Counted from the first letter of the stretch, positions 17,150 through 25,662 are shown. The stretch is 64,000 bases of DNA from PALSA-1006 sp964532405 (GCA_964532405.1 CAZHIC010000003.1:62001-126000); one strand, 5' to 3'. Program-made: numbers and translations. The notes: a model not told the origin generated them from the letters alone.

Positions 17150-18442
17150 ATGTCCGTGCGCCACTGCCCCGCTCTGCTCATCAGCGCGCCCGCTTCCGGG
17201 CAAGGAAAAACCACTGTTACGGCCGCGCTCGCAGCCTATCACCGCAGCCGGGGGCGACGGGTGCGTGTGTTCAAGACCGGGCCGGACTTTATTGATCCCA
17301 CCATTCTTGAACAGGCTTCCGGTCATCCGGTCTATCAGCTCGATTTATGGATGGGTGGCGAGACCGACTGCCGCGCACGGCTGTATCAAGCGGCGGGCGA
17401 AGCCGATCTGATTTTGATTGAAGGCGTGATGGGCTTGTTCGACGGACAACCTTCCAGCGCCGATCTCGCCAAACAATTCGGCATTCCGGTATTGGCGGTG
17501 ATCGACGCAGGCGCGATGGCGCAGACCTTCGCGGCATTGGCTCACGGCTTATCGCAGCTGGATGCGGCCTTGCCGTTTTTCGGTGTAGTGGCGAACCGAG
17601 TGGCGGGCGCACGCCATGCCGAAATGCTCACCGAACGCCTACCAAAAACATTGCGATTTTGCGGTGCGCTGCCGAGTGCCGCAGAAATCAACTTACCCGA
17701 ACGGCATTTGGGTCTGTTGCAAGCCACCGAATTGCCCGACATACAACAGCGCATTGAGCGTGCCGCCAAGCTATGGGCGGAACATGCGTATACCGGGTTG
17801 CCACCCGCCGTGGCGTTTGCATCCGCCGAATTTCCTGCCTTGGAGCGCGAGTTGCACGGCGTAAAAATTGCCGTCGCACGCGATGCCGCGTTCTCGTTTT
17901 TGTATCAGGCCAACCTTGATGTGTTGAGCGCGCTCGGCGCGCAACTGAGTTTCTTTTCGCCGCTCGATGACGCTGCCTTGCCGGAAGCCGACAGCCTGTA
18001 TTTACCCGGCGGCTATCCCGAATTGTATTTATCCAAACTGGCGGGCAACAGCGCCATGTTGTCGGCTATCCGCACCCATCGCGCCGATGGCAAATCCATA
18101 CTCGCCGAATGCGGCGGCATGTTGTACACGCTGCAAGCACTCACCGATGCACAAGGACGCTCGGAAAATTTACTCGGTCTGATCGACGGCACGGCGGTGA
18201 TGCGACCGCGCCTGTCCGCCCTGGCATTGCAAAGTGTAGACTTGCCGCAAGGCAGCTTACGTGGGCATACTTTTCACTATTCAAAATTGGCCGGCAACCT
18301 CATCCCAAACGCGTGTGGTGTGTGCCCCAACGGCAATGCGACCAGCGAAGCTGTATATCAACAGCAACGCCTCACCGCCTCGTATATCCATTTTTATTTC
18401 CCGTTCAACCCTCATGCAGTGGCGGAATTATTTTTGCCATGA
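17150..18442 (+). CDS. cobB: Cobyrinate a,c-diamide synthase (CbiA/CobB)
   Basis: Glutamine-dependent amidation of corrin carboxylates a and c. 430 residues. The N-terminal ATP-binding part has ISAPASGQGKTTVTAAL (residues 10-26) and KTGPDFIDP. The C-terminal class I glutaminase part has LPGGYPELY, the nucleophile Cys in ECGGMLYTLQAL near residue 319, and a final His in SYIHFYFPFNP. The ATG at 17150 follows the cobO stop by one base; the longer frame starting inside cobO is less likely. The 144 bases after it before cbiB hold no recognisable gene. Confidence 0.95.
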   Translation: MSVRHCPALLISAPASGQGKTTVTAALAAYHRSRGRRVRVFKTGPDFIDPTILEQASGHPVYQLDLWMGGETDCRARLYQAAGEADLILIEGVMGLFDGQPSSADLAKQFGIPVLAVIDAGAMAQTFAALAHGLSQLDAALPFFGVVANRVAGARHAEMLTERLPKTLRFCGALPSAAEINLPERHLGLLQATELPDIQQRIERAAKLWAEHAYTGLPPAVAFASAEFPALERELHGVKIAVARDAAFSFLYQANLDVLSALGAQLSFFSPLDDAALPEADSLYLPGGYPELYLSKLAGNSAMLSAIRTHRADGKSILAECGGMLYTLQALTDAQGRSENLLGLIDGTAVMRPRLSALALQSVDLPQGSLRGHTFHYSKLAGNLIPNACGVCPNGNATSEAVYQQQRLTASYIHFYFPFNPHAVAELFLP

Positions 18443-18586
18443 GCCTGATGAAACTACTAACCGTCCGACTAGGCTGTCAAAAAACGCCAGCCAAGTCGTT
18501 GGTTATGCCGTATCGCTATTCCGATAGCGGGCGCAGCCCTTGCATGAAGTGCTATATGAAAATCGCTGGGGCAGTTCGCTAACAGC

Positions 18587-19549
18587 ATGACAACCCTGGT
18601 GCAATGCTTAAATTTTATGGCCGCTCCGCTGATGATATGGGTGGCAGTATTACTCGACCGCATGCTGGGCGAGCCGCAACGCTTCCATCCGCTGGCCGGT
18701 TTCGGCTGGCTGGCGCGGAGGGTTGAACAGCGGCTCTATGGCGCAGCTGCTTCCCACGCGAGTTATCTGCGCGGCAGCGTAGCGGTGTGCGTGTTGCTGC
18801 TGCCGCTCGCGGCGCTCGCCGCATGGCTGCAATCCCTCGCCATCATCGGCACGCTGTGCTCCGTGCTGTTGCTGTATTTCGCCATCGCGCCGCGCAGCCT
18901 GCGCGAACATGCCGAACGCGTCTCCACCGCTTGTGCCAATAACGACCTGCCTGCGGCGCGTGAAGCAGTGAGCATGATGGTCAGCCGCGACACCACGCAA
19001 TTAAACGCAGCAGGCGTGGCGCGCGCCACGGTGGAATCGGTGCTGGAAAACGGCAACGACGCGATTTTTTCCGCGCTGTTCTGGTTTATCGTCGCAGGCG
19101 CACCGGGGGTGGTGCTGTACCGTTTGAGCAACACGCTGGACGCGATGTGGGGCTACCGCAATGCGCGCTATAACGAATTCGGTTGGGCGGCGGCGCGGCT
19201 GGACGATGTGCTGAACTACCTCCCGGCACGCCTCACAGCATTGAGCTACGCGCTGGTCGGACATACGCGCAGTGCCTTGCGTTGCTGGCGCGCACAGGCG
19301 GTTCACTGGGAAAGCCCGAATGCCGGACCGGTGATGGCGGCGGGTGCCGGGGCATTGCAAGTGCGACTGGGCGGCAAGGCGGTTTATCACGGCGCGATCA
19401 GCGAGCGTCCGTTGCTGGGTTGCGGTGCAGAAGTGACCTGCGGCGATATTTCGCGCGCCGTGCAACTGGTGCAACGCACCGTGTATTTGTGGCTGGGTGT
19501 GGTCAGTTTGGGCGCGTTGTCGATTGGGTGGTGGCAGCGCTATGTTTAA
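18587..19549 (+). CDS. cbiB: Adenosylcobinamide-phosphate synthase CbiB/CobD
   Basis: Integral membrane enzyme that attaches the aminopropanol (phosphate) arm to adenosylcobyric acid. 320 residues with several hydrophobic segments. It begins with the conserved LLDRMLGEPQRFHPLAGFG motif. GVARATVESVLENGNDAIFSALFWF, YNEFGWAAARLDDVLNYLPARL, ESPNAGPVMAAGAGAL and VYHGAISERPLLG are typical of CbiB. The ribosome site is weak, so the start could also be the ATG at 18617. In Pseudomonas nomenclature the same enzyme is CobD. Confidence 0.95.
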   Translation: MTTLVQCLNFMAAPLMIWVAVLLDRMLGEPQRFHPLAGFGWLARRVEQRLYGAAASHASYLRGSVAVCVLLLPLAALAAWLQSLAIIGTLCSVLLLYFAIAPRSLREHAERVSTACANNDLPAAREAVSMMVSRDTTQLNAAGVARATVESVLENGNDAIFSALFWFIVAGAPGVVLYRLSNTLDAMWGYRNARYNEFGWAAARLDDVLNYLPARLTALSYALVGHTRSALRCWRAQAVHWESPNAGPVMAAGAGALQVRLGGKAVYHGAISERPLLGCGAEVTCGDISRAVQLVQRTVYLWLGVVSLGALSIGWWQRYV

Positions 19550-19577
19550 GCCCGATTACACATTAGCGCCAATACCG

Positions 19578-19678
19578 TCCCTTCCCCCTGCCAGGGGGAA
19601 GGCTAGGATGGGGGTAAAGTCTGAAGTAGGCGACATTTCTACCCCCGCCCCCGCCCGCCCCCGGGCAGGGGGGGGGGT
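19578..19678. repeat. GC-rich double-hairpin repeat (CCTTCCCCCTGC family), upstream of the fused gene
   Basis: The left hairpin is CCTTCCCCCTG/CAGGGGGAAGG (19580-19602), followed by CTAGGATGGGGGTA. After a spacer comes TCTACCCCC and a degenerate second hairpin of C and G runs to 19678. The arrangement (hairpin, GGGGGTA, spacer, TCTACCCCC, hairpin) is the same as in the copies at 39385-39483 and 60280-60380. It abuts the 5' end of the following gene, which lacks a normal start codon. Confidence 0.88.
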
Positions 19679-19724
19679 TGCCGGCGGTGGGTTTTAGCAC
19701 ATCCTGCTCGAACACGGCGGCAGA

Positions 19725-22274
19725 GTGCGCGCGGCAGCGCAGCGTTACGGCATTCCCGAAAACGACTGGCTGGATTTATCGACCGGCATCAATCCCAACG
19801 GCTGGACTGTTCCCGCCGTGCCGCAGGGAATCTGGCAACGTCTGCCGCAAGACGACGACGAGCTGCATGCCGTAGCTCAAAGCTATTACGGCACACCCGC
19901 ATTGCTGGCCGTTGCCGGATCGCAAGCCGCAATACAAGCGCTGCCGCGTTTGCGCGCACCATGCAAGGTGGCTGTGGTCGCCCCCAGTTATGCAGAGCAC
20001 GCCCACGCCTGGCAACAGTACGGACACCAAGTCACACCCATGTCTGCCGCAGAAATTTTGCACAGCGGCGACGAGGTGCAAGTGGCGCTCATCGTCAATC
20101 CCAACAACCCCAGCGGCTTGCTTTTCAGCCGCGATGAACTGCTGCGCCTGCATAAAAAATTAGCGGCGCGCGGCGGCTGGCTGCTGGTGGACGAGGCTTT
20201 CATGGATGCGACGCCTGCGCACAGCCTTGCCTCTGCCTGCCCGCTTCCAGGGCTGATCGTGCTGCGCTCTCTGGGCAAGTTCTTCGGGCTGGCCGGTGCG
20301 CGTGTCGGCTTCGTGCTGGCCGAAGAAAAAATTTTGCAGCCGCTTGCCGAAGCGCTCGGCCCGTGGCCGATTGCAGCGCCGTCGCGCCTTGTGGCGACGC
20401 TGGCACTGCGCGACACTGACTGGCAAGACGCAACACGCTTGGCTTTGCCACTGGCATCGCAGCGGCTGACGGAACTGCTGCGCGCGCAGGGTTTGCAGCC
20501 CTCAGGCGGAAACAGTTTATTTCAATGGGTGTGTCGCGCGGATGCCGCGAACATACACGAACAACTGGCACGGCAGGGCATTTTAACGCGTCTGTTCGAT
20601 GCGCCGTCCAGCCTGCGTTTCGGCCTGCCGCGCGATGAGGCGCAGTGGGCGCGCTTGGCGGCGGCGTTAAACCCAAACCCCCTCCAACTCCCCCTTGTCA
20701 GGGGGAGAGCCAGACCCGCTCCTCCCATGACAAGGGGAGGTTGGGAGGGGTTTGAACCTAATGAACAATCCGGGGGAAATTCAGCCCGCACCCTGATGAT
20801 CCAAGGCACGACCTCCGATGCGGGCAAGAGCACGCTGGTTGCGGCGCTGTGCCGCTGGCTGGTGAGGCAGGGTGTGCGCGTCGCGCCGTTCAAACCGCAA
20901 AACATGGCGTTGAACAGCGCGGTGACGCATGATGGCGGCGAGATCGGTCGCGCACAAGCGGTGCAAGCACAGGCCGCGCGCCTCGCACCGCACACCGATA
21001 TGAATCCGGTGTTGCTCAAACCCAACAGCGATACCGGCGCGCAGGTCATCATCCACGGGCGCGCCATCGGCAACATGGATGCGCTGGAATATCACCAGTA
21101 CAAAAACACGGCACGCGCGGCGGTGATGGGGTCGCATGCACGCTTGTCCGCACAGTATCAAGTCGTGGTGGTGGAAGGCGCGGGCAGCCCCGCCGAAATC
21201 AATTTGCGCGCGGGCGACATCGCCAATATGGGCTTCGCCGAGGCGGTGGATTGCCCTGTGATTCTGATCGCCGACATCGACAAGGGCGGTGTGTTCGCGC
21301 ATTTGGTTGGCACGCTGGCGCTGCTGAGTGACAGCGAACAAGCGCGTGTGGTCGGCTTCGTTATCAACCGTTTTCGCGGCGACCTGTCCTTGTTGCAACC
21401 CGGACTTGACTGGCTGGAGCAGCACACGGGCAAACCGGTGCTCGGCGTACTGCCCTATTTGCACGGCCTGCATCTGGAGGCCGAAGATGCCGTACCCATT
21501 TCACTCCCCTCCCCCGCTTGCGGGGGAGGGGCTGGGGGAGAGGGTAGCTTGCGCGTGATCGTGCCGCGCTTGCCGCATATCAGCAACCATACCGATTTCG
21601 ATCCGCTGCGCTTGCATCCGCAGGTCGAGTTCAGTTTTGTCGCGATGGGTGATCCGATTCCGTCTGCCGATTTAATCATCCTGCCCGGCAGCAAATCCGT
21701 GCGCAGCGATCTGTCCAGCCTGCGCGCAGCCGGATGGGAAGCCGCGATCAAGCAACACCTGCGTTACGGCGGTAAGCTCATCGGCATCTGCGGCGGGCTG
21801 CAAATGCTGGGGCAACACATCCACGATCCGCTAGGAATAGAAGGCGCAGCGGGCAGTAGCGCGGGGCTGGGCTTGCTGGAACTCAGCACCACGCTGGCTG
21901 CGGAAAAACAATTGCGCAACGTGCAAGGCACCTTGCTGCTGGAAAATGCGCCCGTATCCGGCTACGAAATTCATGCGGGCGTTTCCAGCGGCACAGCATT
22001 ACAACGTCCATCGCTGCAACTGGCACACGGCGCAGACGGTGCTATTTCAGATGATGGACAAATACTCGCCACCTACCTGCACGGCTTGTTCGACTCGACG
22101 CAAGCATGCAACGCCTTGCTGCGCTGGGCAGGACTGCGCGAGGTGCAGACGCCGGATTACCGCGCGCGCTGCGAAGCCGATCTGGAACGCTTGGCGGATA
22201 CGGTGGAGAGTTATTTGGATACGGCAAAGTTGCGCGAGTTATTTCAATTGGGAGAAACGCAATGCGTGAACTAA
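19725..22274 (+). CDS. cobQ: Fused threonine-phosphate decarboxylase-like / cobyric acid synthase (CobC-CobQ)
   Basis: One frame joins two B12 enzymes. Residues 1-315 are a PLP aminotransferase-fold L-threonine-phosphate decarboxylase (Pseudomonas CobC, Salmonella CobD): LDLSTGINPNGW, VNPNNPSGL, VDEAFMD, and the PLP lysine in LRSLGKFFGLAGARVGF. Residues 358-849 are CobQ/CbiP: MIQGTTSDAGKST, FKPQNMALNS, and the glutaminase Cys in IGICGGLQMLGQ near 688. The joint (317-357) is encoded by a palindromic repeat. A second repeat encodes residues about 594-608. Conserved CobC sequence (LLEHGGR) continues upstream of the GTG at 19725 to a CTG at 19704, with TAG at 19695, so the true start is uncertain. 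A separate CobQ could start at ATG 20796. Confidence 0.85.
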   Translation: MRAAAQRYGIPENDWLDLSTGINPNGWTVPAVPQGIWQRLPQDDDELHAVAQSYYGTPALLAVAGSQAAIQALPRLRAPCKVAVVAPSYAEHAHAWQQYGHQVTPMSAAEILHSGDEVQVALIVNPNNPSGLLFSRDELLRLHKKLAARGGWLLVDEAFMDATPAHSLASACPLPGLIVLRSLGKFFGLAGARVGFVLAEEKILQPLAEALGPWPIAAPSRLVATLALRDTDWQDATRLALPLASQRLTELLRAQGLQPSGGNSLFQWVCRADAANIHEQLARQGILTRLFDAPSSLRFGLPRDEAQWARLAAALNPNPLQLPLVRGRARPAPPMTRGGWEGFEPNEQSGGNSARTLMIQGTTSDAGKSTLVAALCRWLVRQGVRVAPFKPQNMALNSAVTHDGGEIGRAQAVQAQAARLAPHTDMNPVLLKPNSDTGAQVIIHGRAIGNMDALEYHQYKNTARAAVMGSHARLSAQYQVVVVEGAGSPAEINLRAGDIANMGFAEAVDCPVILIADIDKGGVFAHLVGTLALLSDSEQARVVGFVINRFRGDLSLLQPGLDWLEQHTGKPVLGVLPYLHGLHLEAEDAVPISLPSPACGGGAGGEGSLRVIVPRLPHISNHTDFDPLRLHPQVEFSFVAMGDPIPSADLIILPGSKSVRSDLSSLRAAGWEAAIKQHLRYGGKLIGICGGLQMLGQHIHDPLGIEGAAGSSAGLGLLELSTTLAAEKQLRNVQGTLLLENAPVSGYEIHAGVSSGTALQRPSLQLAHGADGAISDDGQILATYLHGLFDSTQACNALLRWAGLREVQTPDYRARCEADLERLADTVESYLDTAKLRELFQLGETQCVN
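20675..20775. repeat. Palindromic repeat read through in frame at the CobC-CobQ junction
   Basis: Terminal arms of about 20 bases, AAACCCCCTCCAACTCCCCC (20675-20694) and its near-perfect inverse GGGGAGGTTGGGAGGGGTTT (20734-20753), enclose a TTGTCA/TGACAA dyad. The tail GAACCTAATGAACAATCCGG follows, and this tail also occurs in related form near 35815-35836 and 11485-11559. No stop occurs in the frame used by the gene. Confidence 0.88.
21504..21547. repeat. Palindromic repeat inside the CobQ coding part
   Basis: A perfect dyad CCCCTCCCCCG-CTTG-CGGGGGAGGGG (21506-21531) is followed by CTGGGGGAGAGGGTAG. It adds a Pro/Gly-rich stretch (SLPSPACGGGAGGEGS) between the ATPase and glutaminase parts of CobQ without breaking the frame. 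Confidence 0.88.
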
Positions 22275-22777
22275 TTCTGGGCGGTGTGCGTTCCGGCAAA
22301 AGCCGTTTGGCCGAACAGCACGCCAACGATTCCGGTTTGGATGTGGTGTACCTGGCGACCGCGCAAGTGCGCGATGCCGAAATGCAGCAGCGCATCGCCC
22401 ATCATCAGGCGCGCCGCCCGGCGCATTGGCAGGTAATTGAGGCCGGACAAAATCTGGCGCAGGTGCTGCAACAGCAGGCCAGTACCGGGCGCTGCGTGCT
22501 GGTGGATTGTTTGACGCTGTGGCTCACGCAATTGCTGTGCGATGTGAGCGAAGCCGAATTGCAGCGCGAGGTGGATGCCCTGCTGTCCGTGCTGCCCACG
22601 CTGCCCGGACACATTATTTTAGTGAGCAACGAAACCAATATGGGCATCGTCCCGCTGGGTGAATTGTCGCGGCGCTATTGCGACGAAGCGGGACGCCTGC
22701 ATCAGCAAGTAGGCGCCTTATGTGAACGTGTAATTTTGACCGTGGCCGGATTGCCACTGATCGTGAAAGGAAAATAA
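22262..22777 (+). CDS. cobU: Adenosylcobinamide kinase / guanylyltransferase CobU (CobP)
   Basis: Phosphorylates adenosylcobinamide and adds GMP to give AdoCbi-GDP. 171 residues. The P-loop GGVRSGKSRLAEQ is at residues 7-19, followed by VVYLATAQVRDAEMQQRIAHHQARRP carrying the guanylylated His region, then VDCLTLWLTQLL and VSNETNMGIVP, all diagnostic. The start ATG lies 13 bases inside the end of the cobQ frame, and the cobT start follows its stop by two bases, showing tight coupling. Confidence 0.96.
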   Translation: MRELILGGVRSGKSRLAEQHANDSGLDVVYLATAQVRDAEMQQRIAHHQARRPAHWQVIEAGQNLAQVLQQQASTGRCVLVDCLTLWLTQLLCDVSEAELQREVDALLSVLPTLPGHIILVSNETNMGIVPLGELSRRYCDEAGRLHQQVGALCERVILTVAGLPLIVKGK

Positions 22778-22779
22778 AC

Positions 22780-23832
22780 ATGGCAATGAGCTGGATGAAG
22801 CAACCCTGTGCCGCATTGAATGAAACCGCGCGCAGCGCCGCCTTGGCGCGCCAAGGACAACTCACCAAACCTCCCGGCTCATTGGGGCAACTGGAAGAAT
22901 TGGCCGTGCGACTCGCCGCGATGCAAGGCGTAGAACGCCCTGCCGCCGATCACGCCGCCATCGCCATCTTCGCCGCCGACCACGGCGTGGCAGCGGAAAA
23001 CGTCTCGGCATTTCCGCAAGCCGTGACCGGCGAAATGGTAAAAAATTTCGCGCGCGGCGGTGCCGCGATCTGCGTGCTGGCGAAGACGCTCAATGCCAAA
23101 TTGGAAGTGGTGAACCTCGGTACCGTCAACGATCCCGGCGAATGGCCAAACGTCGTGCGTGCCGTCATCGCGCCCTCCACGGCGAATTTCGCGGTCGAGC
23201 CTGCAATGACCGCAGCACAATTGGCGCAAGCGCTGCAAGCCGGACGCGACAGCGCAATGCGCGCGATTAAAAACGGCGTGCAGATTTACATCGGCGGAGA
23301 AATGGGCATCGCCAACACCACCGCCGCCGCCGCACTGAGTTGCGCCTTACTCAAGGCATCGCCCAAAGAATTGGCAGGGCCGGGAACCGGGCTCAACCAT
23401 GCGGGTGTGGCGCACAAAATTACCGTGCTGGAACGCGCGTTGGCATTGCATGCCGCCCATTTCGACAGCCCGCTGGAATGTCTGCGCCGCGTCGGCGGCT
23501 TCGAGATCGCCGCACTGACCGGCACTTACCTCGCCTGCGCGCAGCAAGGCCTGCCCGTGCTGGTGGATGGCTTCATCACCACTGCGGCCGCCTTGGTCGC
23601 AGTACGCATCGCGCCGCAATGCACGGACTGGTTCATCTACGCGCACGGTTCGGCAGAACCGGGGCATGCGCGCTTGCTGCAAGAGTTGAATGCAAAGCCG
23701 TTGCTGAATCTGGGCATGCGCTTGGGTGAAGGCAGCGGTGCGGCTACGGCATTGCCGTTGCTGCGCACGGCTTGCGCGCTGCATAACGGGATGGCGACGT
23801 TTGCGGAAGCGGCGGTGTCGGGGAAGATTTGA
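22780..23832 (+). CDS. cobT: Nicotinate-nucleotide--dimethylbenzimidazole phosphoribosyltransferase
   Basis: Makes alpha-ribazole 5'-phosphate for the lower ligand of B12. 350 residues with KPPGSLGQLEELAVRLA near residue 28, the IFAADHGVAAENVSAFP motif near 64, GEMGIANTTAAAAL near 170, and ALTGTYLACAQQGLPVLVDGFI near 245. The expected catalytic Glu of this family lies in the C-terminal GMRLGEGSGAA segment near residue 312. It is the last gene of the plus-strand cob operon and is followed directly by the inverted-repeat unit. Confidence 0.97.
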   Translation: MAMSWMKQPCAALNETARSAALARQGQLTKPPGSLGQLEELAVRLAAMQGVERPAADHAAIAIFAADHGVAAENVSAFPQAVTGEMVKNFARGGAAICVLAKTLNAKLEVVNLGTVNDPGEWPNVVRAVIAPSTANFAVEPAMTAAQLAQALQAGRDSAMRAIKNGVQIYIGGEMGIANTTAAAALSCALLKASPKELAGPGTGLNHAGVAHKITVLERALALHAAHFDSPLECLRRVGGFEIAALTGTYLACAQQGLPVLVDGFITTAAALVAVRIAPQCTDWFIYAHGSAEPGHARLLQELNAKPLLNLGMRLGEGSGAATALPLLRTACALHNGMATFAEAAVSGKI

Positions 23833-23864
23833 TTTTTGTGTTGAGTCCCTCAGACCGTTCGTCC

Positions 23865-24215
23865 TGAGCTTGTCGAAGGATGGGCGAAGCCCGCTGGTTT
23901 GTGAACTTGTAGGGTGGGCACGTTTCTGTGCCCACGCGGTTGCTGGATTTCAAATTCAACACCGTCGGGGGTAGCCCGACAGCTAGTCACTTTTTCTTGC
24001 TTCGCCAAGAAAAAGTAACCAAAAAGAAGGCGACCCCGGTTTACCGCCCACTTCGTGGGTTCCCTGCGTTGCTCGACTGGTCAGGCGGCTGCGGAACTCG
24101 CGCTACGCGCTCAGACAGTCCTCGCCGAAATCTCCTGACCAGTCTCCGCTACTCGGCGGCGCACAGGGGAGAAAAAGTCAAAACCCAAAGCCATAGTGTG
24201 GGCACTGCGTGCCTA
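23865..24215 (+). repeat. Left long inverted repeat framing the DUF2971 gene
   Basis: About 350 bases that recur almost identically in reverse at 25298-25662. It begins with CCGTTCGTCCTGAGCTTGTC, then GTAGGGTGGGCACG with its dyad, GTCGGGGGTAGCCCGAC, an AAAAAGT...ACTTTTTCTT dyad around 23990-24017, and ends in GTGTGGGCACTGCGTGCCTAC. An open frame inside (23928-24242) has an exact counterpart in the other arm and is interpreted as repeat sequence, not a gene. Parts match 5066-5122. Confidence 0.93.
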
Positions 24216-24260
24216 CACAGGTTGAATGGAAGCGCTTCTTAATTTTTTAAACATTACATA

Positions 24261-24289
24261 TTGCGTTTAATATTAACCCCCTTTTATAC
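24261..24289 (+). promoter_or_regulatory. Likely promoter of the DUF2971 gene
   Basis: TTGCGT (24261-24266), a 17-base spacer and TTATAC (24284-24289) resemble sigma-70 -35 and -10 boxes. They lie within the AT-rich insert, inside the inverted repeats, 18 bases before the start codon, so the gene appears to carry its own promoter. Confidence 0.45.
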
Positions 24290-24307
24290 GTACAGCGGGA
24301 GTAAAGC

Positions 24308-25294
24308 ATGCCTTGGAAAAAACGATTTACGGAGATGCTGTATCCGTTAGATAGAAGAAAGCAGAACATTGAGGGAGCATTCCTACTTAAGTACACAAAT
24401 CTACCGGCTTCAATATACAAATATCGGGCTGTTAATGAAAACTCGAAGAAAAACTTGAAGGACAGCACTATTTGGCTGGCTGATCCGCGAAGCATGAACG
24501 ATCCTTATGACTCTACACATTCGATAAATTTTTCTAAGTTAGATATTAATCTATACAAAAATCCGCCTCAGTCGTTAATTGATCGACTGCCCCTAGATAA
24601 GTTGGCAGGAGGGTTGCTAGAGACACTAAAGGTTAGTGATGATCCCAAGGTGACGCTAATAGATTTGATGCTTTCTGAAGAGTCCATCGAGAAGCGTGAA
24701 AAAATGAAAGAAGCTCTGCTTTTTGTGACGGAAAAAATGTACGAAGACATAGCTCATTCAAGTGCAGATCGAATCAAGAGCAGCTTCAAGCTTTGTTCGT
24801 TTTCAGATAGGGTAGACTCAACTTTAATGTGGGCTCATTACGCGAACTACCATAAAGGATTTTGCATTGAGTATGACGTGAAGTCATTGCCCGGCGATGA
24901 CCCCAGATCAAGACTTCTGTATCCAGTAATATATTCATCAGAAGTATTCGATGCTACGGAACATCTAATGCTGGGAATTGAATCGCAATCATTTAATAAC
25001 CTCCGTCTAAATATGGCAGGTCTCGTGAAGGCGACGGACTGGGCATACGAAAATGAGTGGCGGCTTTTATTTTCAAATGGCATTCTTGACAAAGAGCAAG
25101 CCTATCTGATGCCAAAACCCAAGGCTGTTTATTTGGGTTCACATATTTCTTCCGAAGATCAACTTGAAATACTCGAGATTTGCCAAGAAATAGGTGTACC
25201 AGCAATGAAAATGAAGCACTCAACGGCTGCATTTAAAATGATTTCATGCTCAGTTGAGGATGCTGATAGAAAGCGTTTGGGCGAACGAACTTAG
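24308..25294 (+). CDS. DUF2971 family protein, AT-rich cargo gene
   Basis: 328-residue predicted soluble protein. It has DUF2971 hallmarks: IYKYRAVNENSKKNLKDSTIWL, ADPRSMNDPYDS, KLCSFSDRVDSTLMWAHYAN with HKGFCIEYD, and DWAYENEWRLLF near the end. The family is of unknown biochemistry and often turns up in variable and defence-rich regions. Base composition and codon use are clearly more AT-rich than the cob genes on either side. A GGGAG ribosome site precedes ATG. It is the only gene between the two long inverted repeats and separates cobT from the cobS/phosphatase pair, which argues for acquisition. Confidence 0.85.
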   Translation: MPWKKRFTEMLYPLDRRKQNIEGAFLLKYTNLPASIYKYRAVNENSKKNLKDSTIWLADPRSMNDPYDSTHSINFSKLDINLYKNPPQSLIDRLPLDKLAGGLLETLKVSDDPKVTLIDLMLSEESIEKREKMKEALLFVTEKMYEDIAHSSADRIKSSFKLCSFSDRVDSTLMWAHYANYHKGFCIEYDVKSLPGDDPRSRLLYPVIYSSEVFDATEHLMLGIESQSFNNLRLNMAGLVKATDWAYENEWRLLFSNGILDKEQAYLMPKPKAVYLGSHISSEDQLEILEICQEIGVPAMKMKHSTAAFKMISCSVEDADRKRLGERT

Positions 25295-25297
25295 TAG

Positions 25298-25662
25298 CGT
25301 GGGCACGAAGTGCCCACGCCGTGGTTTTTGGTTTTGACTTTCCTTCCCCTGTGCGCCGCCGAGTAGCGCAGGCTGGTCAGGGGATTTCGGCGAGGACTGT
25401 TTGAGCGCGTAGCGCGAGTTCCGCAGCCGCCTGACCAGTCGAGCAACGCAGGGAACCCACGAAGTGGGCGGTAAACCGGGGTCGCCTTCTTTTTGGTTAC
25501 TTTTTCTTGGCGAAGCAAGAAAAAGTGACTAGCTGTCGGGCTACCCCCGACGGTGTTGAGTTTGAAATCCAGCAACCGCGTGGGCACAGAAACGTGCCCA
25601 CCCTACAGGCTCAAAACCTGCGGGCTTCGCCCATCCTTCGATACGCCTGCGCCTACTCAGGA
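25298..25662 (-). repeat. Right long inverted repeat framing the DUF2971 gene
   Basis: Inverted copy of 23865-24215. It starts four bases after the DUF2971 stop with GCGTGGGCACGAAGTGCCCACGC and ends in CTCAGGACGAACGG. Differences from the left arm are scattered substitutions plus a short extra stretch near 25640-25655 where the left copy has the shorter GAGCTTGTCGAAGG form. No transposase or target-site duplication was identified. The rest of the gap to 25720 is unremarkable. Confidence 0.93.

Noticed and set aside
18443..18586. Gap between cbiA and cbiB examined for a missing cob gene or second riboswitch
   Set aside because: Too short for a cob gene and no B12-element box is present; the short frame here has no family likeness.
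20160..20676. Minus-strand frames inside the cobC-cobQ gene
   Set aside because: Antisense shadows of the decarboxylase domain.
23928..24242. 104-codon frame in the left inverted repeat, with a 98-codon twin in the right arm (25291-25587)
   Set aside because: Both are the same repeat sequence in opposite orientation; dyads and low complexity explain the open frame. No ribosome site was seen.
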